Source: a virus. Taken from it: a DNA stretch of 33,579 nucleotides. This document shows positions 1 through 7,413 of this stretch, piece by piece. The stretch is from positions 1 through 33,579 of the IMG/VR virus record IMGVR_UViG_3300048091_000433; one strand, 5' to 3'. The translations under genes and the position numbers were made by a program. Within the stretch, counting starts at the first letter, position 1. Each line of letters starts with the position of its first letter. The notes beneath the pieces are model-generated. The model was not told the origin of the DNA. It saw nothing but the letters and a program-made list of their open reading frames with translations, and did not search any database.

Positions 1-339
1 ATGAAAACAGATAACGAAATTCCGAAGGAAGCCGAACTGCGCTGGGAATGGATCAAGTTCCAGCTGCGGGCTAAAGGCACTTCGCTGGCTCAATTGGCTC
101 GCCAACTCGAAGTTGAGCGTAATGCGCTTAACAACGTAAAGCGCGTTGCCTATCCCCGCATGGAGCGAGCTATCGCCAAAGCCCTGGGTCTTACTCCTTT
201 TCAGATCTGGCCAGAGCGTTGGGATCAAAGCGGAGAACCGTTTCGTCAGCGACCAGGTCGGGCTGAAAAATCTTCGGAAATCGCGCAGAAGTCTAACGGT
301 TTATCACCTAAAACACACCATCGCACAGGGAAGGCTTGA
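1..339 (+). CDS. ner: Ner-like DNA-binding regulator (Nlp family)
   Basis: This is a 112-residue protein with a helix-turn-helix in its first half (about residues 27-50, around SLAQLARQLEVERNALNNV), followed by the YPRMERAIAKALGLTPFQIWPERW signature of the Ner/Nlp family. In Mu, Ner is a small early repressor that turns down the early and repressor promoters after induction; that role is inferred here from family and position. It lies directly before transposase A, as in Mu. The C-terminal third is basic, polar and probably disordered. The ATG is the first base of the window, so the ribosome-binding site and early promoter cannot be seen and a longer start cannot be excluded. Confidence 0.85.
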   Translation: MKTDNEIPKEAELRWEWIKFQLRAKGTSLAQLARQLEVERNALNNVKRVAYPRMERAIAKALGLTPFQIWPERWDQSGEPFRQRPGRAEKSSEIAQKSNGLSPKTHHRTGKA

Positions 340-341
340 GC

Positions 342-2381
342 ATGACCAAGTCACTTGGATGGTTCACAGCTAAGGAGTTGGCTGGGCTCCCCGGTATGCC
401 GGGAAGTGACCGGGCAATTCAGATCCGCGGAAAGGATAGTTGGGAGTGGCGCAAGCGAGCAGGGACCAAGGCGATTGAATATTCGCTTGGCTCTCTACCT
501 GTCGAAACGCAAGAGGTTTTACTCACGCGTGAAGTTGGTAGCTCTGAACCAACTACCGATCTGCTGCTGGTCCATTCCGATTCGGAATTGACTGAGCGTG
601 ACGCTAAATCATCGTCACGCCTGAACAATAAACAGCGAAATGTGATGCTTGCACGTCTGTCATTTATTCGGGAGATCGAACGTGTTGGTGCGGTAACTAC
701 TCAGAAAAACGCTATCGACGTTCTGGTCAAGCAGGCTCAAGACAATGCGCTGAGCCCGTATCTGATGGAGCGCGTAGACCTTGCGAACGACAGAAAAACC
801 GGAAGCCGAGCATTGTCTGAGCGGACATTGAAACGGTGGTTGTCTGCATATCGTGCCCAAGGTGAGAGCGGCTTAGCGCCTCTCCGTCAGAAGCCGAGTA
901 CCGACGTTCCTGAATGGCTGCCAACGTTTCTTCGGTGCTATCAGAGACCAACGAAGCCAAGCGTAGCTGCAAGTTACGGAGAGTTCCTTGCTCGCTACCA
1001 AGGCGAAACACCTCCAAGCATTCATGCTGTGCAGCGGTTCTTAAAAAAACTCACGCCAGAGGCTCTCAACGTAGGTCGGATGAGTCCGCAGGAATTGAAG
1101 GCGCTGCAGCCGTTTCGTCGCAGATCTACCAAGAATCTGTTTCCTGGGGATGTTTATACCGCTGACGGCCATAAGTTCGACGCTGAGGTACTCAATCCAC
1201 TTACAGGCAAGCCCTATCGCCCGGAAATTACAACAGTTCTCGACGTGGCGACCCGTCGCGTCGTTGGGATATCTGTTGGCGAGGCGGAATCAGCAATAGG
1301 CGTATTGGATGCTCTCCGTGATGCGGTGGGTAAATGCATGTTCGCGATTTTCTACGTCGACAACGGATCAGGCTTCGACAACGAAACGGTACGCGAGGTT
1401 GTTGATCGTCTAGGCGGAACGATGACCCATTCCTTGCCTTATAACAGCCAGGCGCGTGGGTTGTCGGAGCGCGGTCATCAAACAATCTGGGTACGGGCGG
1501 CCAAGAAATTGGTCAGCTACATCGGCGCGGACATGGATAAGCATGCCGGTACGAAGGTGCATCGGATCGGTCGTAGAGAACTGAAAAAAACCGGCTCTAC
1601 AAGATTGCTCCCTTCATTCGCTGAGTTCATGGCGGGCGTCGAGGATGAAATTAACTCTTACAACCGCACTCCGCACCGAGGCCTTGAAAAAGTTCGAGAT
1701 CCTGAGACTGGTTCATTAAGGCATCCAAGCCCTGATGAAGCCTGGGATGCAGCCTGTGCCGAGGGATGGGAGCCAATCGCTGCGTCCCCTGAATTGATTG
1801 AATCACTAATGCGGCCGCAAATCGTTCGCCAGACCCGTCGTGGTGAAATTTCTTGGCTCGGCAATACCTACTTCCTCAACGACCTACGCGGCTTGCACGG
1901 ACAAGAAATACGGTTGGCCTACGACGTTAGAGATGCTGGGCGTGTTTGGACATACACGTTAGACGGAGAGCTTATAGGGGAAGCAGTTCTAGACGGCAAC
2001 TCCACCGACTATATGCCAATGAGCATGCTGGAGCTTGGGCGCCAAAAGCGGGCTCAGGGACAAGTCAAACGATCTATGGACAAGCTGGAGACGCTGACAG
2101 GACATCGAGTGGAGATGATTGCACCGACCACCGCGCCATCCGCAACGCTTACCCATGAACAATTGATTTCTGCTCAGGAGTTCGCGGCCGCTCTGGAGGC
2201 GGAAGCACCGAAATTTCATATACCAGGTGATGACGTTTCCCGTTACCGGCTATGGATCAAGCTCGATGAGCGCGCAAAAGCCGGGGAAATGCTGACCGCT
2301 GACGAAGCCAGATGGTTGGAAGGGTATCCCGCCCATCCGGACTTCGTAGCGATGCAAGAAGTGTTTCAACACGTGGGCTAA
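342..2381 (+). CDS. A: Mu-type DDE transposase A
   Basis: This 679-residue protein catalyses strand transfer during transpositional integration and replication of the phage. The N-terminus (WFTAKELAGLPGMPGS) is the Mu-type winged-helix end-binding domain. The catalytic core carries D275 (TADGH), D340 (YVDNGSGF) and E376 (SERGHQTIW), spaced like the MuA DDE triad. A C-terminal beta-barrel region follows (around RGEISWLGNTYFLNDLRG), then a helical tail that in Mu contacts B and ClpX. I chose ATG 342 because GGAAGG lies 7 nt upstream. A TTG at 336, overlapping the ner stop, would add two residues. The gene follows ner almost without a gap, which suggests co-transcription. Confidence 0.97.
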   Translation: MTKSLGWFTAKELAGLPGMPGSDRAIQIRGKDSWEWRKRAGTKAIEYSLGSLPVETQEVLLTREVGSSEPTTDLLLVHSDSELTERDAKSSSRLNNKQRNVMLARLSFIREIERVGAVTTQKNAIDVLVKQAQDNALSPYLMERVDLANDRKTGSRALSERTLKRWLSAYRAQGESGLAPLRQKPSTDVPEWLPTFLRCYQRPTKPSVAASYGEFLARYQGETPPSIHAVQRFLKKLTPEALNVGRMSPQELKALQPFRRRSTKNLFPGDVYTADGHKFDAEVLNPLTGKPYRPEITTVLDVATRRVVGISVGEAESAIGVLDALRDAVGKCMFAIFYVDNGSGFDNETVREVVDRLGGTMTHSLPYNSQARGLSERGHQTIWVRAAKKLVSYIGADMDKHAGTKVHRIGRRELKKTGSTRLLPSFAEFMAGVEDEINSYNRTPHRGLEKVRDPETGSLRHPSPDEAWDAACAEGWEPIAASPELIESLMRPQIVRQTRRGEISWLGNTYFLNDLRGLHGQEIRLAYDVRDAGRVWTYTLDGELIGEAVLDGNSTDYMPMSMLELGRQKRAQGQVKRSMDKLETLTGHRVEMIAPTTAPSATLTHEQLISAQEFAAALEAEAPKFHIPGDDVSRYRLWIKLDERAKAGEMLTADEARWLEGYPAHPDFVAMQEVFQHVG

Positions 2382-2402
2382 GCCCCACGCTTAATACAGT
2401 AG

Positions 2403-2420
2403 GTGTGCCTGCCAGCACAC
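2403..2420 (+). other. Small inverted repeat between A and B
   Basis: GTGTGC (2403-2408) and GCACAC (2415-2420) form a perfect 6-bp stem with a 6-base loop in the 58-bp gap between A and B. No T-tract follows, so it is not an obvious terminator. It could be a weak mRNA structure or a chance palindrome. Confidence 0.3.
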
Positions 2421-2439
2421 GAACAAGGAGAGAAACACA

Positions 2440-3162
2440 ATGAGTGTAACCAAGATTGTGCCATTAACAAACGTAGGATTGCTTGCTGGCGCTCTGAGGC
2501 GTGCTCAAGCTCGTCCTAGTGGACTTCCTGGCTTGGTGGCGATGTACGGCCCAAGTGGTTTTGGAAAAAGCGCGGCTGCAGCTTATTCAGCAAATATGCA
2601 TCGCGCCTATTACATCGAATGCCGCGATGCTTGGAGCAAGAAAGCCTTCCTACAGGCAATCCTGCGAGAAATGTGCGTGCATCCCCATCGCACCATGTCA
2701 GAGATGGTGGATCAGATTGCTGTTCAATTAAGCACTTCGATGCGTCCTTTGATCATCGATGACGTTCAGTATTTGCTTGATAAGGCTGTGGCTAATGTCC
2801 TGACAGATATCTACAACGCCAGCCAAGGGACCATCGTGCTCATCGGTGAAGAGAGAGTTCCTGCGTCATTGGCAAAACTGGAAAGGCTACACAACAGGGT
2901 ACTGGAATGGGTTCCGGCCCAGGCAGCAACGTTGGAAGATATTCGCAAACTTGCTGAGCAGAGCTATCCGAATGTTGAGTTCGCCGATGACCTCTTGGAG
3001 GACTTGAATAAAGCCACGCGAGGGTGCTTGCGACGTGCAGCTGTGAATCTGTTTAAGGTCCAATCAGAAGCTACTGCCATGATGATCAAGAAGATTGATA
3101 TGGCGGCATGGGGAGGGCGTGGATGGTTCACGGGCGAGGCTCCTGCTCGGAGGTCTCACTAA
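2440..3162 (+). CDS. B: MuB-like AAA+ ATPase, transposition target activator
   Basis: This 240-residue ATPase has Walker A at residues 37-44 (GPSGFGKS) and Walker B at about 104-108 (LIIDD). It belongs to the MuB/TniB-like AAA+ group, which polymerises on target DNA, delivers it to the A-DNA complex and gives transposition immunity. A strong AGGAG-type ribosome-binding site precedes ATG 2440. Mu B has about 312 residues, including an N-terminal DNA-binding appendage. Here the AAA+ core starts almost at once and no such appendage is visible. The next gene overlaps its stop codon (TAATG) and encodes a probable winged-helix protein. Confidence 0.93.
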   Translation: MSVTKIVPLTNVGLLAGALRRAQARPSGLPGLVAMYGPSGFGKSAAAAYSANMHRAYYIECRDAWSKKAFLQAILREMCVHPHRTMSEMVDQIAVQLSTSMRPLIIDDVQYLLDKAVANVLTDIYNASQGTIVLIGEERVPASLAKLERLHNRVLEWVPAQAATLEDIRKLAEQSYPNVEFADDLLEDLNKATRGCLRRAAVNLFKVQSEATAMMIKKIDMAAWGGRGWFTGEAPARRSH

Positions 3163-3902
3163 TGGTTAAGCCAACGCAACTTCGCTTAATTGGCGGCAAG
3201 GAGCCTCGCCAGCACATGTGGGAGGCGGTTCGTGACAATCGTAGTGGTTTTACGGCGCGCCAAATTGCCATGCAATCCCGCCAAGCAGGTATGAGTGTTG
3301 AAAACTACATTCGCGCATTGAGCAGAGCATCGCTTATTGAGCTGGTCGATGAAGGCTCAAAGTTTGTTGACCATCGATGGCGCCTTATTCGAGACGAGGG
3401 TGCGGAATATCCAAGAGTAGCGAGTAACGGGAAGCGCTCGCGGCGTGGGCTGGGCTTGGAAAACCTTTGGCGAACTCTGCGCATCATGGGTGAAGTTACC
3501 GCAGCAGACGCCGCAGAAATGGCCAGCAACGGTGGTGTAGTAGTAAGCCAGGCGTATGCAGCAAATTACTTTGCGGTACTTGTTCGAGCTGGCTACCTGG
3601 TGGCGAGCGAGCATAACTATCAGCGTGCTCAAACTTACAAGCTTGCGCCGGGGAAGCGACCAGGGCCACGCCATCCGGTAGTTCAGCGATCCGAGGCAGT
3701 GCAGGTATTCGATCCGAATTTGAATATGGTCGTTTACTCGAATGTTGCTTCGGGAGGTGTGTCTGACGCGTCTGCTCCTGATAACGACATGCAGCAGGAA
3801 AACCTTCGCCTCCGTAAGTTGCTGACTGAGTTCATCGACGCGGGCTTGGGCGGTGTCACCACCAGCCTACTTCAGAGGGCGCAATTGGAGATGGCGGAAT
3901 GA
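3162..3902 (+). CDS. Early protein with probable winged-helix domains
   Basis: This 246-residue protein begins at an ATG overlapping the B stop codon, with GGAGG 8 nt upstream. An in-frame ATG at 3108 lies inside B and has no such support. Two stretches look like winged-helix modules: about residues 16-75 (FTARQIAMQSRQAGMSVENY, then a basic wing-like region) and about 95-160 (LENLWRTLRIMGEVTAADAA, then NYFAVLVRAGYL). A coiled-coil-like segment (MQQENLRLRKLL) sits near the end. The function is not known. The position next to B suggests a role in early transcription or in target-DNA handling. This call comes from reading the sequence, not from a recognised family name. Confidence 0.75.
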   Translation: MVKPTQLRLIGGKEPRQHMWEAVRDNRSGFTARQIAMQSRQAGMSVENYIRALSRASLIELVDEGSKFVDHRWRLIRDEGAEYPRVASNGKRSRRGLGLENLWRTLRIMGEVTAADAAEMASNGGVVVSQAYAANYFAVLVRAGYLVASEHNYQRAQTYKLAPGKRPGPRHPVVQRSEAVQVFDPNLNMVVYSNVASGGVSDASAPDNDMQQENLRLRKLLTEFIDAGLGGVTTSLLQRAQLEMAE

Positions 3903-4273
3903 CCCGAGTCGATATTTCTGCCTGGGGCGCGGAGCCTCCTTTGTTTGTTCAATTGCTTGCAGCTGAAGTTGGTGTAAGCAATCGAACGCGCGCAGCCGAA
4001 CGCGTAGGTATTAGTCGAACCGCTGTAAGTCTGATCCTGGTTAACAAATACAGCAGTCCAAGCACTGCCGGAGTCGAACGACGGGTAATGGACTCGCTTG
4101 GTCGAATTGAATGTGTCGCTGTTGGCGAGACACTGACAATCGAGCGGTGCCAAAGCTATCGCGAGAAGCCAGCCCCAACGCACAACCCACAAGCGATGCA
4201 GCTCTGGCAGGCCTGCCAGCACTGCCCCAACAATCCAAATTGCGCAGGTGCCGGAAATGCAACCGTCCACTGA
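3899..4273 (+). CDS. Small HTH protein with C-terminal cysteine cluster
   Basis: This 124-residue protein overlaps the preceding stop (ATGA at 3899). Residues about 27-50 (SNRTRAAERVGISRTAVSLIL) read as a lambda-repressor-like helix-turn-helix. The C-terminus carries C84, C106, C109 and C115 (WQACQHCPNNPNC), a plausible metal site of C-x2-C-x5-C type. Similar HTH-plus-cysteine proteins occur in the early region of Mu-like Pseudomonas phages, but I know of no demonstrated function. A transcriptional regulator is the simplest guess. Confidence 0.75.
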   Translation: MTRVDISAWGAEPPLFVQLLAAEVGVSNRTRAAERVGISRTAVSLILVNKYSSPSTAGVERRVMDSLGRIECVAVGETLTIERCQSYREKPAPTHNPQAMQLWQACQHCPNNPNCAGAGNATVH

Positions 4274-4439
4274 GCTTGTTCGCCCGCAAATACCTGTAGT
4301 TCAGATTTACATATCTGGACGCAGTTTGATCCGCCTGTATGTGGGAGAAAAATGCGTTGGGTTCTCCGAGTCCTACAAGTTCGCGCAGATTCGTGCGGAA
4401 GAGTTGGCGAACGCTTGTCGTCAACAGGAGGTGCATTGA
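4257..4439 (+). CDS. Short hypothetical protein
   Basis: This 60-residue ORF (ATG 4257; a GTG at 4248 would add three residues) bridges the otherwise uncovered 165 bases between its neighbours. It overlaps the gene before it by 17 nt and shares a TGATG junction with the gene after it. No clear ribosome-binding site is visible, so translation may be coupled to the upstream gene. The protein reads as a small beta-rich domain (VVQIYISGRSLIRLYVGEKCVGF). The function is unknown. The main argument for it being real is the gap-filling position and the overlapping junctions. Confidence 0.55.
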   Translation: MQPSTELVRPQIPVVQIYISGRSLIRLYVGEKCVGFSESYKFAQIRAEELANACRQQEVH

Positions 4440-4930
4440 TGCGTACTCGATGCCCTAACTGTGGAACGACGCTCAGCCTGGATGCCCTCATTGCCCATGA
4501 TGGTGCCCGCGACGCGCTGGGGGTGGCATTCAAATTGTCCGGCCAACTGGGCAACGCGTTGATTAGGTATGTCGGCTTGTTTCGTCCGGAAACCCGTGAG
4601 CTGACTTTGGATCGGGTGGGCAAACTCCTCAACGAGCTGCTGCCAGATCTGCAAGCCCAGCGTATCGAACGTAATGGCGCCGTGTTCAACGCTCCTACAG
4701 CCTGCTGGATTTGGGCAATGGAGCAAGCAATAGGTGCTCGCGATTCCGGCCGACTGGCTACACCGCTCAAAGGGCATGGCTGGCTGTACCAGGTCATGAC
4801 GCAATGGCAAGGCGAAGCAACGGCAGTGCTGCTACCTGAAGCCTCGCAGCCGAAACAACCCATGCTAGGCAGGCCGAGTCAGACAACAGCAGCTCTTGCG
4901 GCACTACAGGGGCGGTTGAATGGAGGGTGA
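4439..4930 (+). CDS. Hypothetical early protein with N-terminal CPNC knuckle
   Basis: This 163-residue protein starts at ATG 4439 in a TGATG overlap, with an excellent AGGAGGT 6 nt upstream. The frame is open from 4352, but the ribosome-binding site decides for 4439. Residues 5-8 (CPNC) form a single zinc-knuckle half, and I see no second cysteine pair. A helical middle part (RELTLDRVGKLLNELLPDLQ) follows, and the C-terminal 30 residues are Pro/Ser/Gln-rich. The function is unknown. It lies in a tightly overlapping run of early genes. Confidence 0.75.
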   Translation: MRTRCPNCGTTLSLDALIAHDGARDALGVAFKLSGQLGNALIRYVGLFRPETRELTLDRVGKLLNELLPDLQAQRIERNGAVFNAPTACWIWAMEQAIGARDSGRLATPLKGHGWLYQVMTQWQGEATAVLLPEASQPKQPMLGRPSQTTAALAALQGRLNGG

Positions 4931-5312
4931 TTGGCTACAGCGTGAGGTGATTGCAGGGCTCATGGGGCTTGTTGCCCTTCGCCTCGACGGTGCGCCCGCT
5001 GCCGACGCTATCACCCACACGCTTGATATATGGCTGGTTGCCTTGAAAAAGGCACAGCGCTGGAACGAAGAGACAGATGGGGCGCGGGTTAAAGCCGCAT
5101 TCGAGGCGCTGTTTGCAAGCTGCGAGCGCTGGCCTGCACCGGCCGCATTGATTCGGGCGATACCGCTTCGACAAATCCAGCAGGCATTACCTAAGCCCGC
5201 GCTAACGGAAGAACAACGCGCTAATGGGCGTCGTCGGATCGGGGAGATCCTCGGTGCCTTGAAGTACAGCAACACCAAACATGAAACGAATATGGAGCAG
5301 GACAAAGAATGA
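4920..5312 (+). CDS. Hypothetical early protein
   Basis: This 130-residue, mostly helical protein overlaps the previous gene by 11 nt and the next one by an ATGA. The central part (RVKAAFEALFASCERWPAPAALIRAIP) resembles small phage proteins associated with replication, but I cannot name the family with confidence. The C-terminus (HETNMEQDKE) is charged and probably disordered. The overlaps imply translational coupling in the early operon. Confidence 0.7.
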   Translation: MEGDWLQREVIAGLMGLVALRLDGAPAADAITHTLDIWLVALKKAQRWNEETDGARVKAAFEALFASCERWPAPAALIRAIPLRQIQQALPKPALTEEQRANGRRRIGEILGALKYSNTKHETNMEQDKE

Positions 5313-5950
5313 TTATCCCAGAAGGGTTCCGCAAAGACGCCAAGGGTCACTTGGTTCCAGTCGAAATGATCAAGCCAATTGATCTGGCCCGAGACGAACT
5401 GGTCATTGAACTTGTCGACAAGGCGAAGGCTATTTCCAAGGCGCTAAGCGCTTTTAAGGCAGGCGCTTTCGGTGACATCAAGGCATTCGTTGAAATGTCT
5501 GCCGAGCAGTACAAAGCCACCATCGGCGGAAAGAAAGGCAACGTCACTCTGTTGTCGTTCGATGGCCGTTACAAGATCGTTCATGCGGTACAAGACTCGA
5601 TCAAGTTCGATGAGCGGCTTCAGGCTGCCCGCGCCTTGATTGACGAGTGCGCTGCTGAGTGGACGCAAGACGCTCGAAGTGAAGTGCGTGTACTGGTGAA
5701 TGAGGCGTTTCGTACAGACAAGGTAGGTGAAATCAGTACCGGGCGTGTGCTTGCGCTTCGCCGGTTGGAGATTTCGGACTTGCGATGGCAGCGCGCAATG
5801 CAGGCCATCAGTGACGCTGTGCAGGTCGTTGGTTCCAAAAGTTACGTTCGGATCTATGAGCGTATCGGTGATAGCGACCAATACGCCTCAATTCCATTGG
5901 ATATCGCCAGTGCTTTTGTTGCGGCTTCTGCGCCGTCGACGCTGCACTGA
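5309..5950 (+). CDS. DUF3164 family protein
   Basis: This 213-residue protein begins in an ATGA overlap. The opening (IIPEGFRKDAKGHLVPVEMIKPIDLARDELV), the KKGNVTLLSFDGRYKI block and the closing part (AISDAVQVVGSKSYVRIYER) match the DUF3164 family, common in the early region of Mu-like phages. The biochemical role is not known. I saw no separate gene resembling the Mu Gam nuclease inhibitor in this window. Only a 59-bp spacer separates it from the next gene. Confidence 0.85.
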   Translation: MIIPEGFRKDAKGHLVPVEMIKPIDLARDELVIELVDKAKAISKALSAFKAGAFGDIKAFVEMSAEQYKATIGGKKGNVTLLSFDGRYKIVHAVQDSIKFDERLQAARALIDECAAEWTQDARSEVRVLVNEAFRTDKVGEISTGRVLALRRLEISDLRWQRAMQAISDAVQVVGSKSYVRIYERIGDSDQYASIPLDIASAFVAASAPSTLH

Positions 5951-6009
5951 TCTGAATTCGTCACTGACTACCCCTCATTCAGCACTGAACGTACGAGAGC
6001 GAACAAATT

Positions 6010-6246
6010 ATGGCCAAGTTCCAAATCACCATCGAAGACAGCGCCGATGGCGTTTCTATCCAGGTAGACAACCAAGCCCAATTGAGTGGCAGTAAAGCGG
6101 GACGCGTAGCGAGCGCCCTCATGACCGGCGCACCAATGCTGCTTGCTCGTATCCCTGTCGATTTTGCCGTAGGGCATATCGCGTGTGATTGCGAGATCTG
6201 TCAGGCCATGCGCGAAAAACAGATGACCAAACCAACTATTCACTAA
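6010..6246 (+). CDS. Small cysteine-containing hypothetical protein
   Basis: This 78-residue protein has an amphipathic beta-rich N-terminus (FQITIEDSADGVSIQV) and a C59-x-C61-x2-C64 cluster (ACDCEICQAM) that could bind a metal. The function is unknown. The notable point is its 3' end: the stop codon TAA (6244-6246) touches the first base of a hammerhead ribozyme, so the terminating ribosome would cover the start of that ribozyme. Confidence 0.65.
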   Translation: MAKFQITIEDSADGVSIQVDNQAQLSGSKAGRVASALMTGAPMLLARIPVDFAVGHIACDCEICQAMREKQMTKPTIH

Positions 6247-6307
6247 GCGAAACCACCTTGGGTAACTGAGGTGGTCTATCCGGCGCGGTGGCCGGGTACT
6301 GATGAGC
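6247..6307 (+). ncRNA. Type II hammerhead ribozyme, copy A
   Basis: All conserved hammerhead positions are present in type II order (open at stem II). Stem II strand GC (6247-6248) is followed by GAAA (6249-6252). Stem III follows: A6252-U6275 through G6261-C6266, 10 bp, capped by a GUAA tetraloop. The cleavage triplet GUC (6274-6276) comes next. Stem I is 6277-6284 paired with 6291-6298, 8 bp, with loop GCGGUG. Last come CUGAUGA (6299-6305) and the closing GC (6306-6307). Self-cleavage is predicted between C6276 and U6277. Stem II has only two clear base pairs, which is the main weakness. The second copy at 7414 supports the fold by compensatory changes. It sits between a stop codon and the start codon at 6321. 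Confidence 0.93.
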
Positions 6308-6320
6308 AGCCGAGGACGAA

Positions 6321-6737
6321 ATGGAACAAGCAGATTGGGATGCACTGAAGGAGCAGATGGCAAGCCCGTGGGGCTACATGAAGCTCAAGTGCGATGGGTT
6401 TGAGATCAGCCTATCGCAAGAGACAGACCGCACCAAAAAGAGTTGGTCGACAGTGGTCTACGTGGATGGATATTTGAAGGGTGTTTGGTTGGGTTGTGAC
6501 CACAAAACCGGCGAGCCCTTGCATGAGGAAACTCGCCGTTTCTATCGCAAGGTGACTCGTGCCCTTCATAACAAAAAGGATATCGAGGCCTATCGAAAAA
6601 TCTACGGTAAGCGCAAGGCAACGGAGATGGAGGCGGTCAAGTTTTTCACTTATGACTGGTCCTGGAAAAGCTTCAGTTCTCTGAAAAAACACCTGCTGGC
6701 CAATAACACCAGCATCACGCGCATTGCCGAGGTCTGA
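6321..6737 (+). CDS. Hypothetical protein between the two ribozymes
   Basis: This 138-residue protein starts at ATG 6321, preceded by a GAGGA-like ribosome-binding site (6312-6316) just after the copy A ribozyme. The sequence is rich in aromatic and basic residues (KFFTYDWSWKSFSSLKKHL) with a beta-rich N-terminal half (MKLKCDGFEISLSQ, TVVYVDGYLKGVWLG). I do not recognise a named family. It and the following DUF2786 gene are the only two ORFs in the RNA segment bounded by the two predicted cleavage sites. Confidence 0.75.
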   Translation: MEQADWDALKEQMASPWGYMKLKCDGFEISLSQETDRTKKSWSTVVYVDGYLKGVWLGCDHKTGEPLHEETRRFYRKVTRALHNKKDIEAYRKIYGKRKATEMEAVKFFTYDWSWKSFSSLKKHLLANNTSITRIAEV

Positions 6738-6741
6738 CGCC

Positions 6742-7413
6742 ATGGACCACAGTAAAGCTCTCGAAAAGATCAAGAAGTGCATGCGCCTGGCTGCAAGCAG
6801 TAATCCTCATGAGGCTGCTGCAGCGATGCGCCAGGCTCGTGCCCTGATGGATAAGTACCGCATTGAGGAGTCCGATGTTGCGCTTTCAGACATTCAGGAA
6901 TGCGCATCAAAAAGTGGCTCCAAGAACACACCCTCTCAGTGGGAGGCGAACCTGGCTGGATGCGTCAGGCGCGCCTATGCCTGCGAATTTCTGTTCATGG
7001 CGGGCGTGGGCGAATGGCGGTTTATCGGTGAGTTCGCTGAGGTGGCCAGCTACACCATGACGGTTTTGCTTCGTCAGGTGCGCCAAGCCCGCCGCGATTT
7101 CATCAATGACAGGCTCAGTCGATGCAAGGCGTCGACCAAGACCAAGCGCGCAGACGTTTTCTGCGATGCGTGGGTTTGGGAAGTCCGCAAGAAAGTCATG
7201 GAGTTCACGGGCAGCGATACACCATCGGACCTTGCTGCCGCCTACATGCTCAAGCATCACCCTGAGCTGATGTCAGGCAGCGCCCGTGATCGTAATGCCG
7301 GCAAGCAGATAAGCAACCGATCCTTGACCGATGCAATGCACGGCATCGAGGCGGCAAGCGATGTCCGGTTAAACCATGGTGTGAACGGACAAGAACGGCT
7401 GGCATTGAATTGA
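6742..7413 (+). CDS. DUF2786 domain protein
   Basis: This 223-residue protein begins with a clear DUF2786 module (ALEKIKKCMRLAASSNPHEAAAAMRQARALMDKYRIEESDV, about residues 4-45). A second domain of the type often joined to it in phages follows. ATG 6742 is preferred over an in-frame TTG at 6724. The molecular function of DUF2786 is not established; it is common in phage early regions. The gene lies 4 nt after the preceding one. Its TGA (7411-7413) touches the first base of the second hammerhead ribozyme. Confidence 0.85.
   Translation: MDHSKALEKIKKCMRLAASSNPHEAAAAMRQARALMDKYRIEESDVALSDIQECASKSGSKNTPSQWEANLAGCVRRAYACEFLFMAGVGEWRFIGEFAEVASYTMTVLLRQVRQARRDFINDRLSRCKASTKTKRADVFCDAWVWEVRKKVMEFTGSDTPSDLAAAYMLKHHPELMSGSARDRNAGKQISNRSLTDAMHGIEAASDVRLNHGVNGQERLALN

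Noticed and set aside
3108-3161. Upstream ATG start for the protein after B
   Set aside because: It lies inside B without a ribosome-binding site; ATG 3162 has GGAGG at ideal spacing and a TAATG junction.
4156-4863. 235-codon open frame on the minus strand
   Set aside because: It lies across three coupled + strand genes, one with a very strong ribosome-binding site; nothing recognisable in its product.
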